Positions 48,279 through 62,900 of a stretch of 64,000 nucleotides of DNA are shown in pieces. The notes below the pieces were generated by a model, which saw only the letters and a list, made by a program, of their open reading frames with translations, was not told the DNA's origin and ran no database searches. The stretch is from Cotesia glomerata (lineage: Eukaryota > Arthropoda > Insecta > Hymenoptera > Braconidae), in contig NC_058167.1 in the NCBI RefSeq assembly GCF_020080835.1, positions 15,275,403 to 15,339,402 of the forward strand, written 5' to 3'. Position 1 is the stretch's first letter. Each line of letters opens with the position of its first letter. The position numbers and the translations under genes are program-made.

Positions 48279-51200
48279 TAGAATGTTTATTTTTATTCAA
48301 CAAGAGTCCCTTTTAATAAATCTCAAGTAAAGTGAATAATTTTGTGAATTTTCTCAGTTAACCAGTTCCGACTCTCTCATTTTCTTTCAGATAATTGACT
48401 CCACATGACTCGGAGGCGGATAATTCCTCGCCCTGAGTTTCACTACGATCTAGTTGGCATCATCTTCAGTGGCCGGAAGCAGTGGATTTATTTTACTTCT
48501 AACAGCACCTTATTTGGTGGGCTTTTGGGTCACCTAATTCACGAATTTAGATGATCTAGGTACTCCATTACAAACTTTCAGTTTAAAAAATTTTTAAATG
48601 ATAATGCCATATCAGTTCGGTATAAAAGCAATAAGTTTACGTATAAATATTATTTTTATTCACATATGATTTATAAATATGAAGAATACAAAACATTAAT
48701 ATAAGAAGAATATATTTCGTAAAACGAACAATAGAATAATAACAAGATAAATCTAACTGCAACGAAAATACTATTGATACTTTTCTTTCAATCGGTTTTT
48801 AAATCTTGTGTATACAAAGAGTTCATGAAGTTAGTCTTATGACAACATAAGAAAAAAATGGACATTGTCAATTTTTATTTGAACTTCCATTGAAAAATGA
48901 AATATAAGCGGTTAACTGTGAAAGAAATAAAATAAAACAGCATATATATATATACGATGAAATAGGTCGATGAATTATTGCGAGGGTCGAGGATGTCCTC
49001 GATTTGCAAGAAAAAGTCATTCAGACAAAGTCTCGAATTCTCCGTGTATACTACAAAGTTTTTTTTTCTATTAAAATTCACGATAGAAAGGTCTCGACAG
49101 AATAATAAAAGAAAGAGAAAATAAAAATAAATATTATCGTTTTCTGATATATTTATTCTTTTATGAATCATTTATCATTTTTATGAATTTTCTTACTAGT
49201 CAATTGTTTTTTTATTATGTCAATGTATCATTTTCTATTGACGGTATCTCGTAACATTTATACATTATCCGGATATCATTAATTAATTCTTACCTCAAAG
49301 TTTTATTTATTTTGTTTTTAATTTTTTCTTCGCTACAATACTTCTTTGTTTTTCTTTTTATCTTGTCATTCTGTCGATACTTTTCACCCCGTAATCTATC
49401 ATCCGTCCATTAGCTTAAGTCTGACATGCTCTTAAATTGCACGCACATCCAAGTGACTTTTTCTACACGAACTCGCTCACTAATATAATACAGCGTAAGA
49501 TCCTTTACTTTTGACGGAAAATATTGTTTTTTCTTGTTACAACTTTTTATTAGTCTTTGTTCAATATTACTAAAAATATCGATAATGTTGACTGTGAAAT
49601 ATTTGAAACTAATACATCAGGCAGAAGCAAGTAATGCCAATTTACACTCAACGCGCAAGACCCATTTATTTCTACCCACTATAATTCGCATTAGCGTGAA
49701 ATTGTCTTATTTCAACTGGTTTAACAAGCATTACAACTTGAAATTTTCGACGCACGTGTAAAATTGTCTCTCGAACCGAAAGCAAGAGTGGATTGGGACA
49801 TTTTAGTTTCCTCCATGGCAGCCATACTTCTTTTCACAATATCTTCACTGAAAGTTTAAATCCCTACTTTGTTTTGCGGGAAGAAAATCCCACATTTCTC
49901 TTGTGAAAAATAAATAAAATAGTGGTAAAAATTCAAAATTTCTGTTACAAATATAATAAAAATAGTAGCAGAGGTAGAAAATGGATCTATTAAATCCTTA
50001 TGACGTTTTTCAGTAAAATATAATTAGTTGACGTTTACTGAAATGAATTGAATCTATTTAAATGTGGATAGAATCATGTAATCTAATTTCATCCACCCAG
50101 AAACCTAAAACTTTATTCTCGGAATGATATAATAAAGCCAAAAGTTTTTAAAAACAATATTGTGCTGTATAAATACAATTTAACTTAATAGAATATTATA
50201 TATTATATATAAAAAAAATAAAGAATTTATAAAGCCGGTAAATTTACAAACGTCTTTTATACTTTTTTATATCCTTATTTAATTCTTATCTTTCTCATTT
50301 CCCGCGAGATTATAAGTTTCAAGCGGTCGACAAGATAGTCTTGAGATAGATCCGGTAATCAATATAAAACATACTTACTTACTTAGTTTCTTCCTTTGTT
50401 TATTTCCTTCTTTCTACTTGTCTTGAATAAAATAGTAAATTTTATTTCATCCGTATAAAAGAACAAAGAGCAGAGAAAAAGTGAATATCCTTCTACTGTT
50501 ACTGTCTCATTTAAGAAAAGTCCGTTTTATTAACTTTCTCTCTTGTTCCGTTTGTCTTGAAAAAATGAAAATAAATAAATAAAAGTAGTACAAAGAAAGA
50601 CGAAGAGTAAAAAATAAAATGTCAAGAAAAGTTGAAAAAAAAAAAAAAAGGGACAAACTTAAAATATAAAAAAAGAAAAAATAGTATATCAACCGTAGAA
50701 AATGGATGTGCAAAAGTATAAACTTTTTTACGAGAGACATTAATAGAGAGCGAAAGCGCTTGGGAAACTTGGAGACAGCAACAACGTGCTTGTGGTTTTG
50801 CTCGAGGTGATATCCTATAACTGTAACATGTACACACATATAGATAGATAAAGATAGTTATATAAATGTATATACCTTACTTACGCTCATACAAAATAGA
50901 ACTACTTTGTAATTTACAACACACATAACCATTTAATGCTTATCACGTGTATTTTCATTTTCATATTAATTTAATTGTTATACCCAAAATATGATAACAA
51001 GATACATATATTAAGATCATTAAATACTCTCGGGTGATATAATGTTACGACGTTAAAGATTTAAAAGCTGATTTGTATACACTATGAAGCAACTATTATT
51101 ATGCATCGATATTCAAAATAGATTCACCCATGCGTACAAGTATAATCATCACATAAAGGAGAGCTTGGTGGAACGTGATGAACGGAAACGCGTCACTCGT

Positions 51201-54200
51201 TGCCAATCAACTATCCTAATGCCTCCGGCTTTCACTCCCGGGCTTTGAAAGCCCTCTCGACCCTCGTCAGGATGACATACGAGAATCAAAGAAATGCAGA
51301 TCCAAGAAAAGGAGGAAAACAAAAGAAAGAAGGAAGGAAGAACAGGACGATGAAGTTGAAGAATTTCAAAGTGTACTCAGAGGACGATGATAAAATACTT
51401 TAAAAAGTGTTCATGTGTGAATTTACTAGTAATGTAAATTTTAGGAATTTCTTTTAGGACAAGTATTGAAAGTCTTTGGAGGTTCAATAGATGTGTGTGG
51501 GTGTGTGTGTAAATAAATGGCTTGTTTTGCATAATGCAGAGCTTCAAGCCAATGTTTTTCTATTTCTTTTCAAGGAAAAAGGGTGAATATTATAGGGACG
51601 GTGAAGTGATGTAGAAGTTGTATAGAAACACGTGTGTGTAGCTTAAGGAGAGATTGTGCGAAAGTTCTCTTTAGTTGCAATCGTGTTTAGGTGTGCATCA
51701 ACTTACCCTGCTCGATAAGATTCAACTGTGCTACCCTTAGTAACTAGCACGAGATATCTCTAGGAGAAGAGCTAGCGATAATGACAGTAAGTACGATTGT
51801 GGAATACAAAGCTTCAGAATAGGAAACACGCGAACGGCGTTATAGACACAGGAGCTGTAGATGAATAAGGAAGAAGGGAAAAGGATCCTGAAATTACAGA
51901 TGGAGATGAGGATGAGGAGATACTCAAACTGTCACGAAACTGCATTTACCATTGTTGCTTTGGTGGCTTGGTACACTGTGCTTTCTGTATTATATAACTT
52001 TCCTAACGATCTCAACTAATGGTATAAGGCTGTGTGTCCTTTAAATACGATTAATCCATAGCAAGTGCTTAATCCACCCTTCGTTACCCTCCTTCATAGT
52101 CTCATTCCTTTTCATCTTGTGTTCCGTTGTTGGAAAGTTTTATTAACAGTACCATCATGCCTCAAGGCACTTCTTTACTCAAATTTTATTCTTCTTTTTT
52201 CATCATCATCATTATCAAAAATTGTCCTTGATCACTTTTATTTTTTTTTTATTAATTAAAAGTTTAATAATTCCAAGCGATTGTTTTTAAATTTATATAT
52301 CTATTATTTACTCAGCGATAAACTTTTCTTCATTAGTTTTCTAGATATTAATTAAATTTTTCTTTTCTGCATTTTACGGCTTCATTTAACATGATTTATT
52401 TATACTATAAAGAATAAAGTTCTTATTAATTATTCATTTGGAGAATAAAGGGAAACTTTATAGTGAAGGTAAATAACGAGTGAACGGCTTTGAAAAGATA
52501 TTTTAATGATATTTCAAAGATAAGCTACCGAAATACAAAGCTTCGAGAGCCTTCACTATCTCTATTGGTTTTCAAAAGAGGAAATATTAAATTTAGAAAT
52601 AGTTTTAACTATAAAATAATCCTACTTAAAGATTGAGTGGATCGTTAGATGGAATAAAACCGTGTGTTAGACTTGAGGAGTCTCTTTAGGAACTCAGTTA
52701 AAATTTATGATATCATAAACCTAGAAAAACATTGAGAAATTACCGATCTCCCAGGTCAGAAGTTAAGCTATTGCTAGTATCGAGCTTAAAAAGTAATAAC
52801 GGGTTCAAGTTAGTATATTAGCTAGAATCTTGAGTCTTTAATATTTGAACATAAAAGAAATTTCAGTTTAAAAATTATACTCTCAATACACCTGAATTTT
52901 TTTGCAGCGGAAGAATTTTGCTACCCTGCGCCCTCTGTCAGAATTTTTTTAAACTAACTACAATATAAAAATTTCGATAAGGTTATAATCAGGGGTAATA
53001 TTCAAAAAAATGCTACATAGATTAAAATATATAGTAAATGAATAAATTCTTTTTATTTAATAACTTTTGATCAAACATAATTGGAATGTCGATAAAAAAT
53101 TTTCCAAACAATTATCATTTAATTTAATATTACCCGTAATTTTAATATCTTCACATTCTCATTTTATCAACACTTGAGTCAATAAAAAAGCAAGTTAATA
53201 TCACAGTAACAAAAATTGTAAAAGAATAAGAATAGCTTTTATGTAACAATCGATTTGAATGAATACTTTGAATTGTATTCACTACTTAATTTTATATAAA
53301 GCGTATTCTTGGTACTGACTGGGTGCTTTGATGTTACTTCAGCAATTTACATTTATTGTACAACTGGGAATATTTCCCTAGCCTGACTGAGTAATTGGGA
53401 CACTCTCTTGATTGTTCAATGAACTCAACGAGCTCCCATAGTAATAATAATAATAATTCAATTGCCTTGTCAATGTTTTATCCGCCAACTAAATGAAAAT
53501 CAGCCAAATGAATGAGTAAATAAATAAACAAATCAATTAACTAATACATTAATTTAATCAATAATTTATATAAAGTCTTTTGTCATTTGTTATTGGTAAT
53601 GTCAGACACAACTTGTTTGTAATTTAAATTACTTATCATTAAATTAATCTTAAGATTAATTGTAAGACAAAAGCTTCTTCCTTAAGGAAGGTATAGATGA
53701 TATTATTTCGTGAAAATTTAATTTATTCGGCTAATTAATTGGATTATTCGTAACTTCAATACTAAAGGGGAGCTGTGTGATCAAGTGTAGAGGGTAGATA
53801 ATGAGCTGTAGGATCGCAAAAGTCTGTACGTGCATACCAACTAAAACCACAGCATACAAATAAACAATGACAGAACTGAGAATATAACCCACTCGAAATT
53901 ATCCTCTCTTGACGACTATTTCAACGAGCTTTATGTTTATTAATAATTCAAATGAAACAATTTGTAAAAGAGTCCATATTTAATTTTATAATAAACCTCT
54001 TCTGTAAACTATTGTATATCTTCACTTTGTAAACAATATTTTGGAATAAAATATTCATAAACTATCTCTATGGGAAAACTGGGTATAGTTACAGTTACTA
54101 ATTGGCTACTAAAATCATCCAACCATTATTCTCCATTAAATTAAAATTTTACACTGACAAAATTTTATTTTATGCTCCGGCTTGTTCTAAATAAACCATT

Positions 54201-55240
54201 TTTATTTCTTATGATTTTTTTATCCAATTTCATAACCAGTTAGAAATTTTTTTTCTGCTTTTTAGTGTAATCTACGATTGTCAAGTCATTTTTCTTGCTG
54301 TGTGTAAATAAATTTCCGCAACGAAAAGCTTATCTCAGTTGGCGTGGCGTGGTGGTAATAAGTATAATTCAAGCGGTGACAGAAGCAGAAAGTAGCAAAA
54401 ATAAAAAATACAGAATGAGAAAAAAATAAAACAAGGCATAAATGCAACGTTAAGAAACCATTAAAGTATAAATCCGTTTACAACATACTAAAATATATGA
54501 TACGTAAAAGATTAATAGGGCGAAAGGAGGAATCTCTATATTTTTTTAGTTATCCAATAAATTTTTTTTGTAAGTATGATCCAATAATAATAATAATGGA
54601 TCAAAATCAAAATCTTGCAAAATAAGCACACAATTTTATCAGTTGCATAAATGTATCACTGGGTCTTTTTAAAAGTCTTCCAAATAAACCACAACTGTCG
54701 AGATGAACACTTGAAATATCAGTTTGTGATATACATTTGAAGTCACAAGTGAATTATTTGACGGAAATATCATTGTAAATTGAGCTTAAAGTTTATGTCA
54801 CTTTCACATGAGGACAAGCTCAGTTAATGTCACCCCAAACCGTAGTTGAATGAGCAACAACCACACAAGCTCTCGTGTGAATGTAATATAAACCTTATAG
54901 CAAATGTTGTGGGATCATGATTGTCAGACCTACCCCTTTCTGAAACTGTAGGATACATTACGCTTTGCAACACCTGTTATGATAGTTCTAGTCTAGAGCT
55001 ATAGATAAACTGAAAGTCAAATGGATATTTATGTTTATATTCATGAGGAAAATTTTCTATTCAAATGTAGTAGCAAATTTGGTTTAAAAAATCTATTTTC
55101 TCGTAGATAAAAGTTATAGCACACTTTCAAGCGAGTAAAATTTACGGCGATCTATTTGAAAATTCTAATGATAATTTTGAAGTTATAAAATGTTATGAAA
55201 AATACTCACTCATTTTTACAGTTATATAGAATTTTAGGTG

Positions 55241-55430
55241 ACACGATAATTGATCCCTGGAATTTGATACCACAATAATTGAACCCGTAATTTTATCCCA
55301 CCGTCAACTGATCCCTGCAAAAATATGGTCTAATATCGAATAAACACACACAAAATCCATGATAAAAGGGCATAACACGGTTGGGATCAGTTGATGGTGG
55401 GATAAAATTACGGGGATCAATTATCATGGA
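55241..55430. mobile_element. Fold-back element with GATAATTGATCCC ends
   Basis: The left arm (CACGATAATTGATCCC ... CGTAATTTTATCCCACCG ... AACTGATCCC) pairs with the right arm (GGGATCAGTTGATGGTGGGAT ... ATTACGGGGATCAATTATCATG). The left arm carries about 28 extra bases that look like a partial internal duplication. No flanking duplication is clear. Confidence 0.75.
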
Positions 55431-57187
55431 ACCGAATTTTAACAATTTTAACGTTTTTACTGATTACATGGTCATAAATTTAAAATTAAAAGAGTTGTTT
55501 TAAAAGAGTCAAATTATTATCAGTCGAATTTATCCATTGTCATTGGTATTACTTGATATTTAATATTATTAAAACATTTGAATGCAAAAAAACAAACGCT
55601 CTACTAAAGCTTTTTTATCCAGAAAAGTTTATTATTATTCCATATCCGCATTAAATTTTCTGGTGGATAAATAAAAACCGAGAGATTGAAAATAAGGACA
55701 TTTTAGACATTCTGTCCACTTGAGTTTCGGGTTAACGGTCGTTCTCATAGCCCGTTGACATACATACATATGTCAGAGACAACTGGAAACTGCACTCACT
55801 GGTGCCATAAATTCAACGATGAGTTTAACAAGTGCAATAGTGAAGGACAGAACATAGATACTAGAGACTGAAGAAAAGGAAAAACAAAAGGGAAATTGTA
55901 AACGTAACCTCGAGGTATTCAGGCGGTTAGAACGTTCGAAATAATGTCCTAGTTGTTGGACGAAGTACTTATGTACTTACATGAACAAGTGAAATAAGTA
56001 CACGAGATAAGCATAAATATGTAAAGAAGAAAATGAAAAAAAAAAAAAAAAAAAAAAGCATTTTGTCGTGGCAAAAATAAGTTTGCAATTTTTTATTTAA
56101 AGCAAGATATTCCTGATTTTCCTTATGATAACAATATTTTATTTTTAATTATTCCTTTTTTTAAATTTATGTTAGAGATATTTCGACAAAATCAGTGATT
56201 CGCACAGTAAAGCCAGAATTTCGATTTATAAATTCAATTAACTTTTAATTTAGCTAGTGATGTATTTCGTTGAATTATTGCTTTTAGTAATATGAAGGGA
56301 ATGTCGAGTGTATATAAAGAGTATATGTATGGTTGGTGATTGGCAGCAGCTGCCAATTAAAATGAAGGAAGAAGAATGAACGCGTGGATGATCAACAAGG
56401 ACGTGCTATTGGGGATAACACTCTTCTATGTATACATATATCAATATTCATTTATTTATATAATATGAACCCACAAAATTTTACAAAATTCACCTCTGTA
56501 TTTGTATTATATTTTAATATCCCTTGGACCGGTAAACCAGAATTAATTAATATTTTAATCGGTTGTGTTGGTTTATTAAATTTACATAAAACGTAAATGC
56601 TGAAATCATTGAGTGAAAATCAAGTGTGAGTATAAAAATATTTCGGTTGATTCGTTCTGTTTAAAAATAAACAATTTTAAAATATCAGATGATATTAATT
56701 TAAACCCAAAATATTACAGCGAAATAAAAATTTCAGCTTGAGTTTTCTTGAAGTGCCAGGGATGGCCTGCAGGCTCAAATTTTTTTCAGCTTTTTTCAGT
56801 ACATCAATTAAGATTAATCGAATACATCACATTGTTAATAGCTTTCCTACTTCAACAAGAGATTACTTTAATGTTTTTATACAATATTCATTTATTTCTT
56901 ATCTTATATATAAAATTGTCTGATAATACAGACACTTAAATGATGGATTTCTTAACTTAATGGATAGTGTTATCACCTAAAAATAATTCAATATTTCATT
57001 GTCGGTGTGATTGAAAAATTAAGTACAATATCATAGTTGTTTCCGCAATATATACTCACCTCTACCTCTGAGTAACCTCTAAAAATTAAACGACTGTTGT
57101 AATAATCAGGCAACCACGTGGTGCCTGTGTATAATTTTTCTTATATAATATTTTTTTTTTGTGTAAGCTACAGTAAATATTTTCAAC

Positions 57188-59862
57188 ATGTAAGTATTCA
57201 TAAGATTAATTTATTGAAAAATTTTTTAAAAACAGATTTCAGTAATGTAAAAAAAGTACAAAAAGATCATTCAAAATCTAAGTTGGATCGTTTTTAAAAA
57301 ACTACTGGTCAACGTGACATAGTACGCTCCATGAATAATTTTAAATGTGAATAACTTCTGTTACAGGACGAAACTCTGGTTAAGCTTGCTAGCAATAATT
57401 GTCTCAATTATAATAACTGAAGCTTCGAATAATACCAATAAATGTATATTCAACAAATATTGTAACAGTTGCAGTACTCAGAAATGCATACAAGATAACT
57501 TAGACTTTGGTATAACTCTTTCATGTCCTTTTAATATGTTAATCACAAGGATGATAATCTATTTAATGGATTTATTTTTTAGAGCTAAAGATAATAAGAA
57601 ATCTTAAACAAGATGTAGACCCTTGTGATGATTTTTACGAATACGCATGCGGTAATTTTGGTAACGTTAGTGGATCTCGAGCACGACTTTCACCTCCTCA
57701 AAATCTTTTTGCACCGCTGGCCGATCAAAAACGCCAGTTGATAGAATTAGTAAGGAGTAGTAATTCGTCAAATACATTCAGGCCTTTCAACTTTATAAAC
57801 GATTACATGACTTCTTGTGAAAATTTAAATGAATTCAACAAACAATTCAGTAATGACCTTTTTTATTTCGATGATTTTCAAGTTACTTGATTCTCAAAAA
57901 TACTAATTTAATATCAATTGTTTACTTAGATTCCATGATTAGATTCAAAGATCGTGATGTTATAAAAAGTGTAGTTTCCAAATTATACGAATGGCCGGTA
58001 GTTATTGGCTCTCAATGGAATGAAACCGATTTTGATTTGATTGACATCAATGTCAAAGCGGAAAGCTTTGGTATTATGAATTTTGCTATTTACAAACCAT
58101 TCATATCACTATCAAGAGGAAATATATTAACTTACAAGGTAAGTTCCACTAAAATAATTATAAAATTTATAGTATTAACGAAATTTAGGAAATTTGCATA
58201 ACTAATGTACTTTATTTTATGATTCAGTTGAGTCCAGCGAAATTGAACTTCCCAAGTTTAAATTCAACAAATCCTTCGTATTCGAGTCTAATAAACTCTG
58301 AAATTGGGTATATGGTCAGTGTTGCTAAACTTTTCGGAGTAAATGAATCACAGGCTAGAGTAGAATTTATAGAGTCTTTAGAATTCGAACGGAAACTCTA
58401 CGATGCAAGCGTTGAGAATCACTCACCTCCACTCAATATCACAAATAACAATAATGCAATAACAATTAAAGCAGCAATCGAAAAGTGGCCAACTATAAAA
58501 TGGATGAAAATATTTGAGCAACACCATTTTACCAACGAATCAGTAGTAATAATAACTAATCCTGATTACTTTACCAAATTTGAAAGATTAGTCAATGAAA
58601 CTCCGAAAAGAGTACAAGCTAATTATATTATATGGAAGACAGTTCAATACTTAATTGAAAAGTTAGATGAGAAAGATTGTTTCAATGAATTATTTTTATA
58701 TTTACCCGAGCTGTTGGCTTCCTATTGGGTACGGCATTCCCAAGTTGAAGAGCGCGTTAAAAACAGCGCTTACGAGATAGCTTTGAATGTCAAACAAGTT
58801 TTGATTGATACCGTAAACCAAACAAGTTGGCTGGATGTCGAAGCTCAAAATGATATAATTCAGTATTTACAGTTAGTTGATTTTATTTTTGGAGCCACTG
58901 ATACAATGTTAGATGACAAAAAATTTGAAGAATACTATCAGGGGCTTCAAATCACTCCTGATAATTATCTTATGAATTTTTTGAACGTCAGTGTATTCTA
59001 TGACCGCAGTTTACTTAGTGAAACACAGAAACCAGAAAATCAAAGGGACTCTACATTCGTATTCAAATTATTTGAGTTTCTTTCTACCGATGGTTACAAT
59101 GAAGCGTATTCTGGTCGAATTGGTAACCAAAAAAAAAACATTTTTTAATTTTGATTCTCTTTCTTTTCAAAAATGATATTAAAATTTCTCCTCAAATCAA
59201 GTTCTAGATACTGGAGCCCTGAAATACTTTTATTTCAGTACCAATCGTCCAAACTTCGTTAATTACGCTAATTTTGGACATCTTATTGCTCATGAACTAG
59301 GACACGTTGTTGACAATCGTTACAAATTCCATAATAAGTACTATATGAGAGAGAACAATTGGGGTCAATTGACTAATCAAAAATACCAGGAAGTGGAAAC
59401 GTGTCTCATTGAGCAGTTCAATAACTATACTTATGCAACGACCAACGAAACAGTATGACTATATGTTGTTAAAACAATAGCTATTAATTAATTTGATTCT
59501 AATGTTATATCTCATTTCTTTTCCCGTAGCTCGATGGTCAATTACTTTTGGATGAAAACATCGCCGACAATATTGGCATCAAAATAAGTTACTCCGCCTA
59601 CCAAAATTGGGTCAAGAAACACGGAAAGGAACCAATTTATTCGAGCTCCCAATTTGATGCGAATCAGCTATTTTGGTTATCCCAAGCCAACTTTTATTGC
59701 GATTATCAATCTGAATTTAGTGACTCAACATCCGATAAAAGTCATTCTCCGAAGGATAAGCGTATTATTGGGTCATTTTCGAACAGCTTAGATTTTGCAA
59801 CTGACTTTAAATGTCCGCTGGGATCTAAAATGAACCCCGTAAAAAAATGTAACTTCTTTTGA
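57188..59862 (+). CDS. Secreted neprilysin-like metallopeptidase (peptidase family M13)
   Basis: M13 enzymes are zinc endopeptidases that cut small peptides outside the cell. Exons: (5' UTR)-57189, 57367-57509, 57583-57849, 57930-58138, 58228-59122, 59202-59452, 59530-59862; 2100 coding nt, 699 residues plus TGA, all phases agreeing. The ATG is split: AT ends exon 1 and G begins exon 2. Residues 1-20 (MTKLWLSLLAIIVSIIITEA) form a signal peptide rather than the long cytosolic tail plus anchor of neprilysin, so it should be secreted. Next come the N-terminal Cys pairs and DPCDDFYEYACGNF, then the helical M13 N domain. Zinc site: HELGH at 536-540 and E598 in ENIADN with D602; H661 and R667 of the substrate/transition-state site are kept in SHSPKDKRIIG. 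Odd: the substrate loop reads YNEAYSGRIVLDTG, shorter than the usual NAxY...PAG, and the second half of the zinc region is HVVDNRY instead of HGFDD. The C-terminus NPVKKCNFF lacks the usual final Trp. It is likely active but with changed specificity. Confidence 0.95.
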
Positions 59863-59936
59863 AAATCTTTTTCATAAATTTTAAGTAACATACTGTGTTA
59901 TATATTATATACAAAGTAGATTAGGAATTTTGGGAA

Positions 59937-59942
59937 AATAAA
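59937..59942 (+). terminator. Probable polyadenylation signal of the M13 gene
   Basis: AATAAA 75 bp after the TGA, the first canonical signal downstream of the gene. Confidence 0.65.
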
Positions 59943-62900
59943 ATGATAGCTTGGCATAAATGTAACATTTATTTCGCATAAATTATGACAATAAATACAA
60001 TATATACTGATTAAGGATAAATACAAAATGAATTGACTTTAAACAGGACTGTAGTGAAAATACATTGAAGCTTCGTTTCTATATTATACAAAGAGACACA
60101 TTATATCTCAGCATAAATACTTATATTTTATTATTATTAGTATAAGTATTATTATTATTTTCATTTTTAGCTTTGTGAACATTTTAGACGTAATGAACGA
60201 GAACCTCTTGCTTATTACAATATAGGTCATTTATTTATTTGTAAAATATACTACGTTCACAATTATTATATTTTACATTTTTAATATATTATTATTAGTA
60301 TTATTTTTCGTTACATATAGTGACGACATTGACTTGATTTATAATTATTTATATTTTACAATTAAATTAGATTCAATTTAACGTACGTACATATAGATAA
60401 AATACGTTTGCATAAATATATTTTAAAGATTACGTTGTCACTGTAATACGCATTTATTTTCGAAACGTTCCATTGTGAGGATCAATTCGCTGTCTATGAA
60501 GAAAAAAAATGCAATTATACCTCAGATGTATGAAAATTGAATAAAATCGAATAGAATGAAATTGGATCCGAAGCACCCGCACGAAGATTGCTGGTTACAA
60601 TCTGAAAGTCTTCTGAGTTTTAAAATACCTTTGCTATACACACGTACAAACCACTATGGAACGTTCTATTCACTAACAGCAAATTCCAATCCCATGGGTA
60701 ATGGACAAAAAAATAGTTTTATATTTATTTTTATAAAAAAATATACCGTAGGTGATACTGCAGTATTACACTAATAAAAAAAACTAACTTGATTAATTAA
60801 GTTAAGAAAAAATAATCTTGAATCAAGAAAATCATTTTTAAGAATTGTGTTCTTGATTTTTATACTCTTTGATTCAGATATTTGTACCTTCTGTCAATAA
60901 CTATTAGTGCTTGATTCAAAGTTATCTCATCTTCAATCGATAAAATCAAATTCTTCGAACAAAAACAATTTTCGTAAGAAATAAAGTTTTTTTTCTTTAT
61001 TAAAAAATTTTGATTTATTGATTTCATAACTGATTTTTTAAATTAAGAGAATTGAATTTTCAAAACAAATTGAATTTTTAAAAAATTATTTTTCTTCAAT
61101 TAAACAATTGTCTTTTTTACAGAGTTTCTTTGTAAATAAATATCACAAAACTTCATAGCCTATAAAAAAAAAAAAAAAAAAATAGTGATGAGCACAGTAT
61201 TGCAGTATCGCCGGAGATATAAAACCAACTAATCGATAATCGCTTCTTACTTGAATTTTTTTTTTTTTTTTTACTTCTCACTTAATAGCAAAAGCAAACT
61301 TCCATGGCAATATTATCAACTATTTACAATTTGATTTATTATTTTTTGTTATCTTTATTCTTTGATTTATAAATTTATTTAATTTTGCTCATATCGGCTT
61401 CTGTTAACTTTATTGATTATTATTCGTATGTTTTCGTATTTACAGTGCGATCATCAAAATTTTAATGGAATATAGTTTTGACAAATATTTAACAGTAAAA
61501 ACTCATATTTTATCGATAAATATAAATAAAAATTGCTTACGCGAAAATATTTATTATTTGTGCACAATTATAAATTGATAATCTACACGGAGATAAAAAC
61601 AGCATGTCAATCAATGCTGTTTTTTTTTTTTTTTTTGCGTAAACGTATATATCATTACGTATATCTTCAAATACGTAATGATTAATTTAAACATTAATTT
61701 TATTATTTTTTATATTCTTTAAAAGTTTTAATTCATTTTTTCGTCTATTAGTTAAGATCACAGCCATAGCTTTGAATACGAATTTCAATCATTCGTATTG
61801 TGAAGACCATTATAATTAATAATTATAACGATGTCAATAATCATAACTTCAGTACATACTACTCATTATCGTAATTAAAAATCAATCGACTTCATGGATA
61901 CAATAGTTATTATTTTCATATTAAAGTCTTTAATGTATCATACACATTTAGAATAATCATTAATGGTGATTATTTTTTGAGATTACCAATTATTAATTTA
62001 GACTATCGTATCCAAAATTTATTTTGACTCATCTATTAAAAATCATTAAATAAATCTCTGGTTGAGTGTGATTACTTGACTCTAAAAATAAAATTCACAA
62101 ATTTACACAGATCAATTTCACAGACAGCCACAGATTAAATATGATTTTAATTGAACTATTAAATTGATATGATTATCATATCGTGTAATATCAATTAGTA
62201 ATTAAACTCTCAGAGCCAAAATAAATCATCGATTTTCTAAAAATATTCATTCTAAAATCTACTCTAAATTCACTGAGGATTAAAACAACAATAAGTCAAC
62301 TTTCCTGAAGATCTTTATCTAAAAAACAAATAAAACTTACGACTATTATAAGTGTAACAAAAAAACTAAAACATTTTAAAAAAATATCTATTTCCCTAAA
62401 AATATCCGAATTAACAATAACGTTTTTTGATATATACAATTTGATAACAAGTAATAACAATTGATAAAACAATTAAATAATTTTGACGAATTTTTAATAA
62501 TATTTCTACGTAATAAATAATTAATCAAACAACTATTACTGAAATAAAAATAAATTAGATTAACAGGGAAGTTGTTACAATAATCGTTAATTTAATTATT
62601 AAAAAATACTAAAAGACCCGAGTGCAGCTTACAAAATAAGTGACCATGTTTCAAGTCTCAAATAAAGCGTGCATCGTTGGGGTCTGAACTACTGCTAAGT
62701 AGTAGGAGGGACCGTGATATCGGACGTACTTATTTCGAAAAACGTTTTTTTTTTTATTTTCTCTAGGTGCCTAATTAAACTACTATAATCTGCTCTGGAC
62801 GAAAAAGCTAATACTCTTTGTTTTTTTTTACTCATTAAATTCAACTCGCAATTAATTATATGTATTATCTTTAAACACTTTTACTTTTTAATTATACCTC

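Larger units (their letters stand above)
38051..57100. other. Gene-poor desert with islands of balanced composition
   Basis: I find no convincing gene in about 19 kb. AT-rich DNA alternates with islands of less biased sequence at roughly 39990-40030, 41570-41850, 42170-42370, 43230-43440, 44220-45080, 46730-46870, 47540-47700, 48380-48540 and 51150-51420. Open frames in them are short, overlap on both strands and lack domains. Simple repeats include TA at 39102-39128, T at about 43685-43707 and A at about 56036-56057. Such a pattern fits a large intron or intergenic region with conserved regulatory blocks, but conservation cannot be judged from one sequence. Confidence 0.45.

Noticed and set aside
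51200..51403. 67-codon frame with a Lys-rich middle
   Set aside because: It lacks a proper ATG at its start, and the basic part is a purine-run artefact (GAAGGAAGGAAG).
60556..60774. 72-codon plus-strand frame
   Set aside because: It has some protein-like words but no recognisable domain, and it drifts into AT-rich low complexity.
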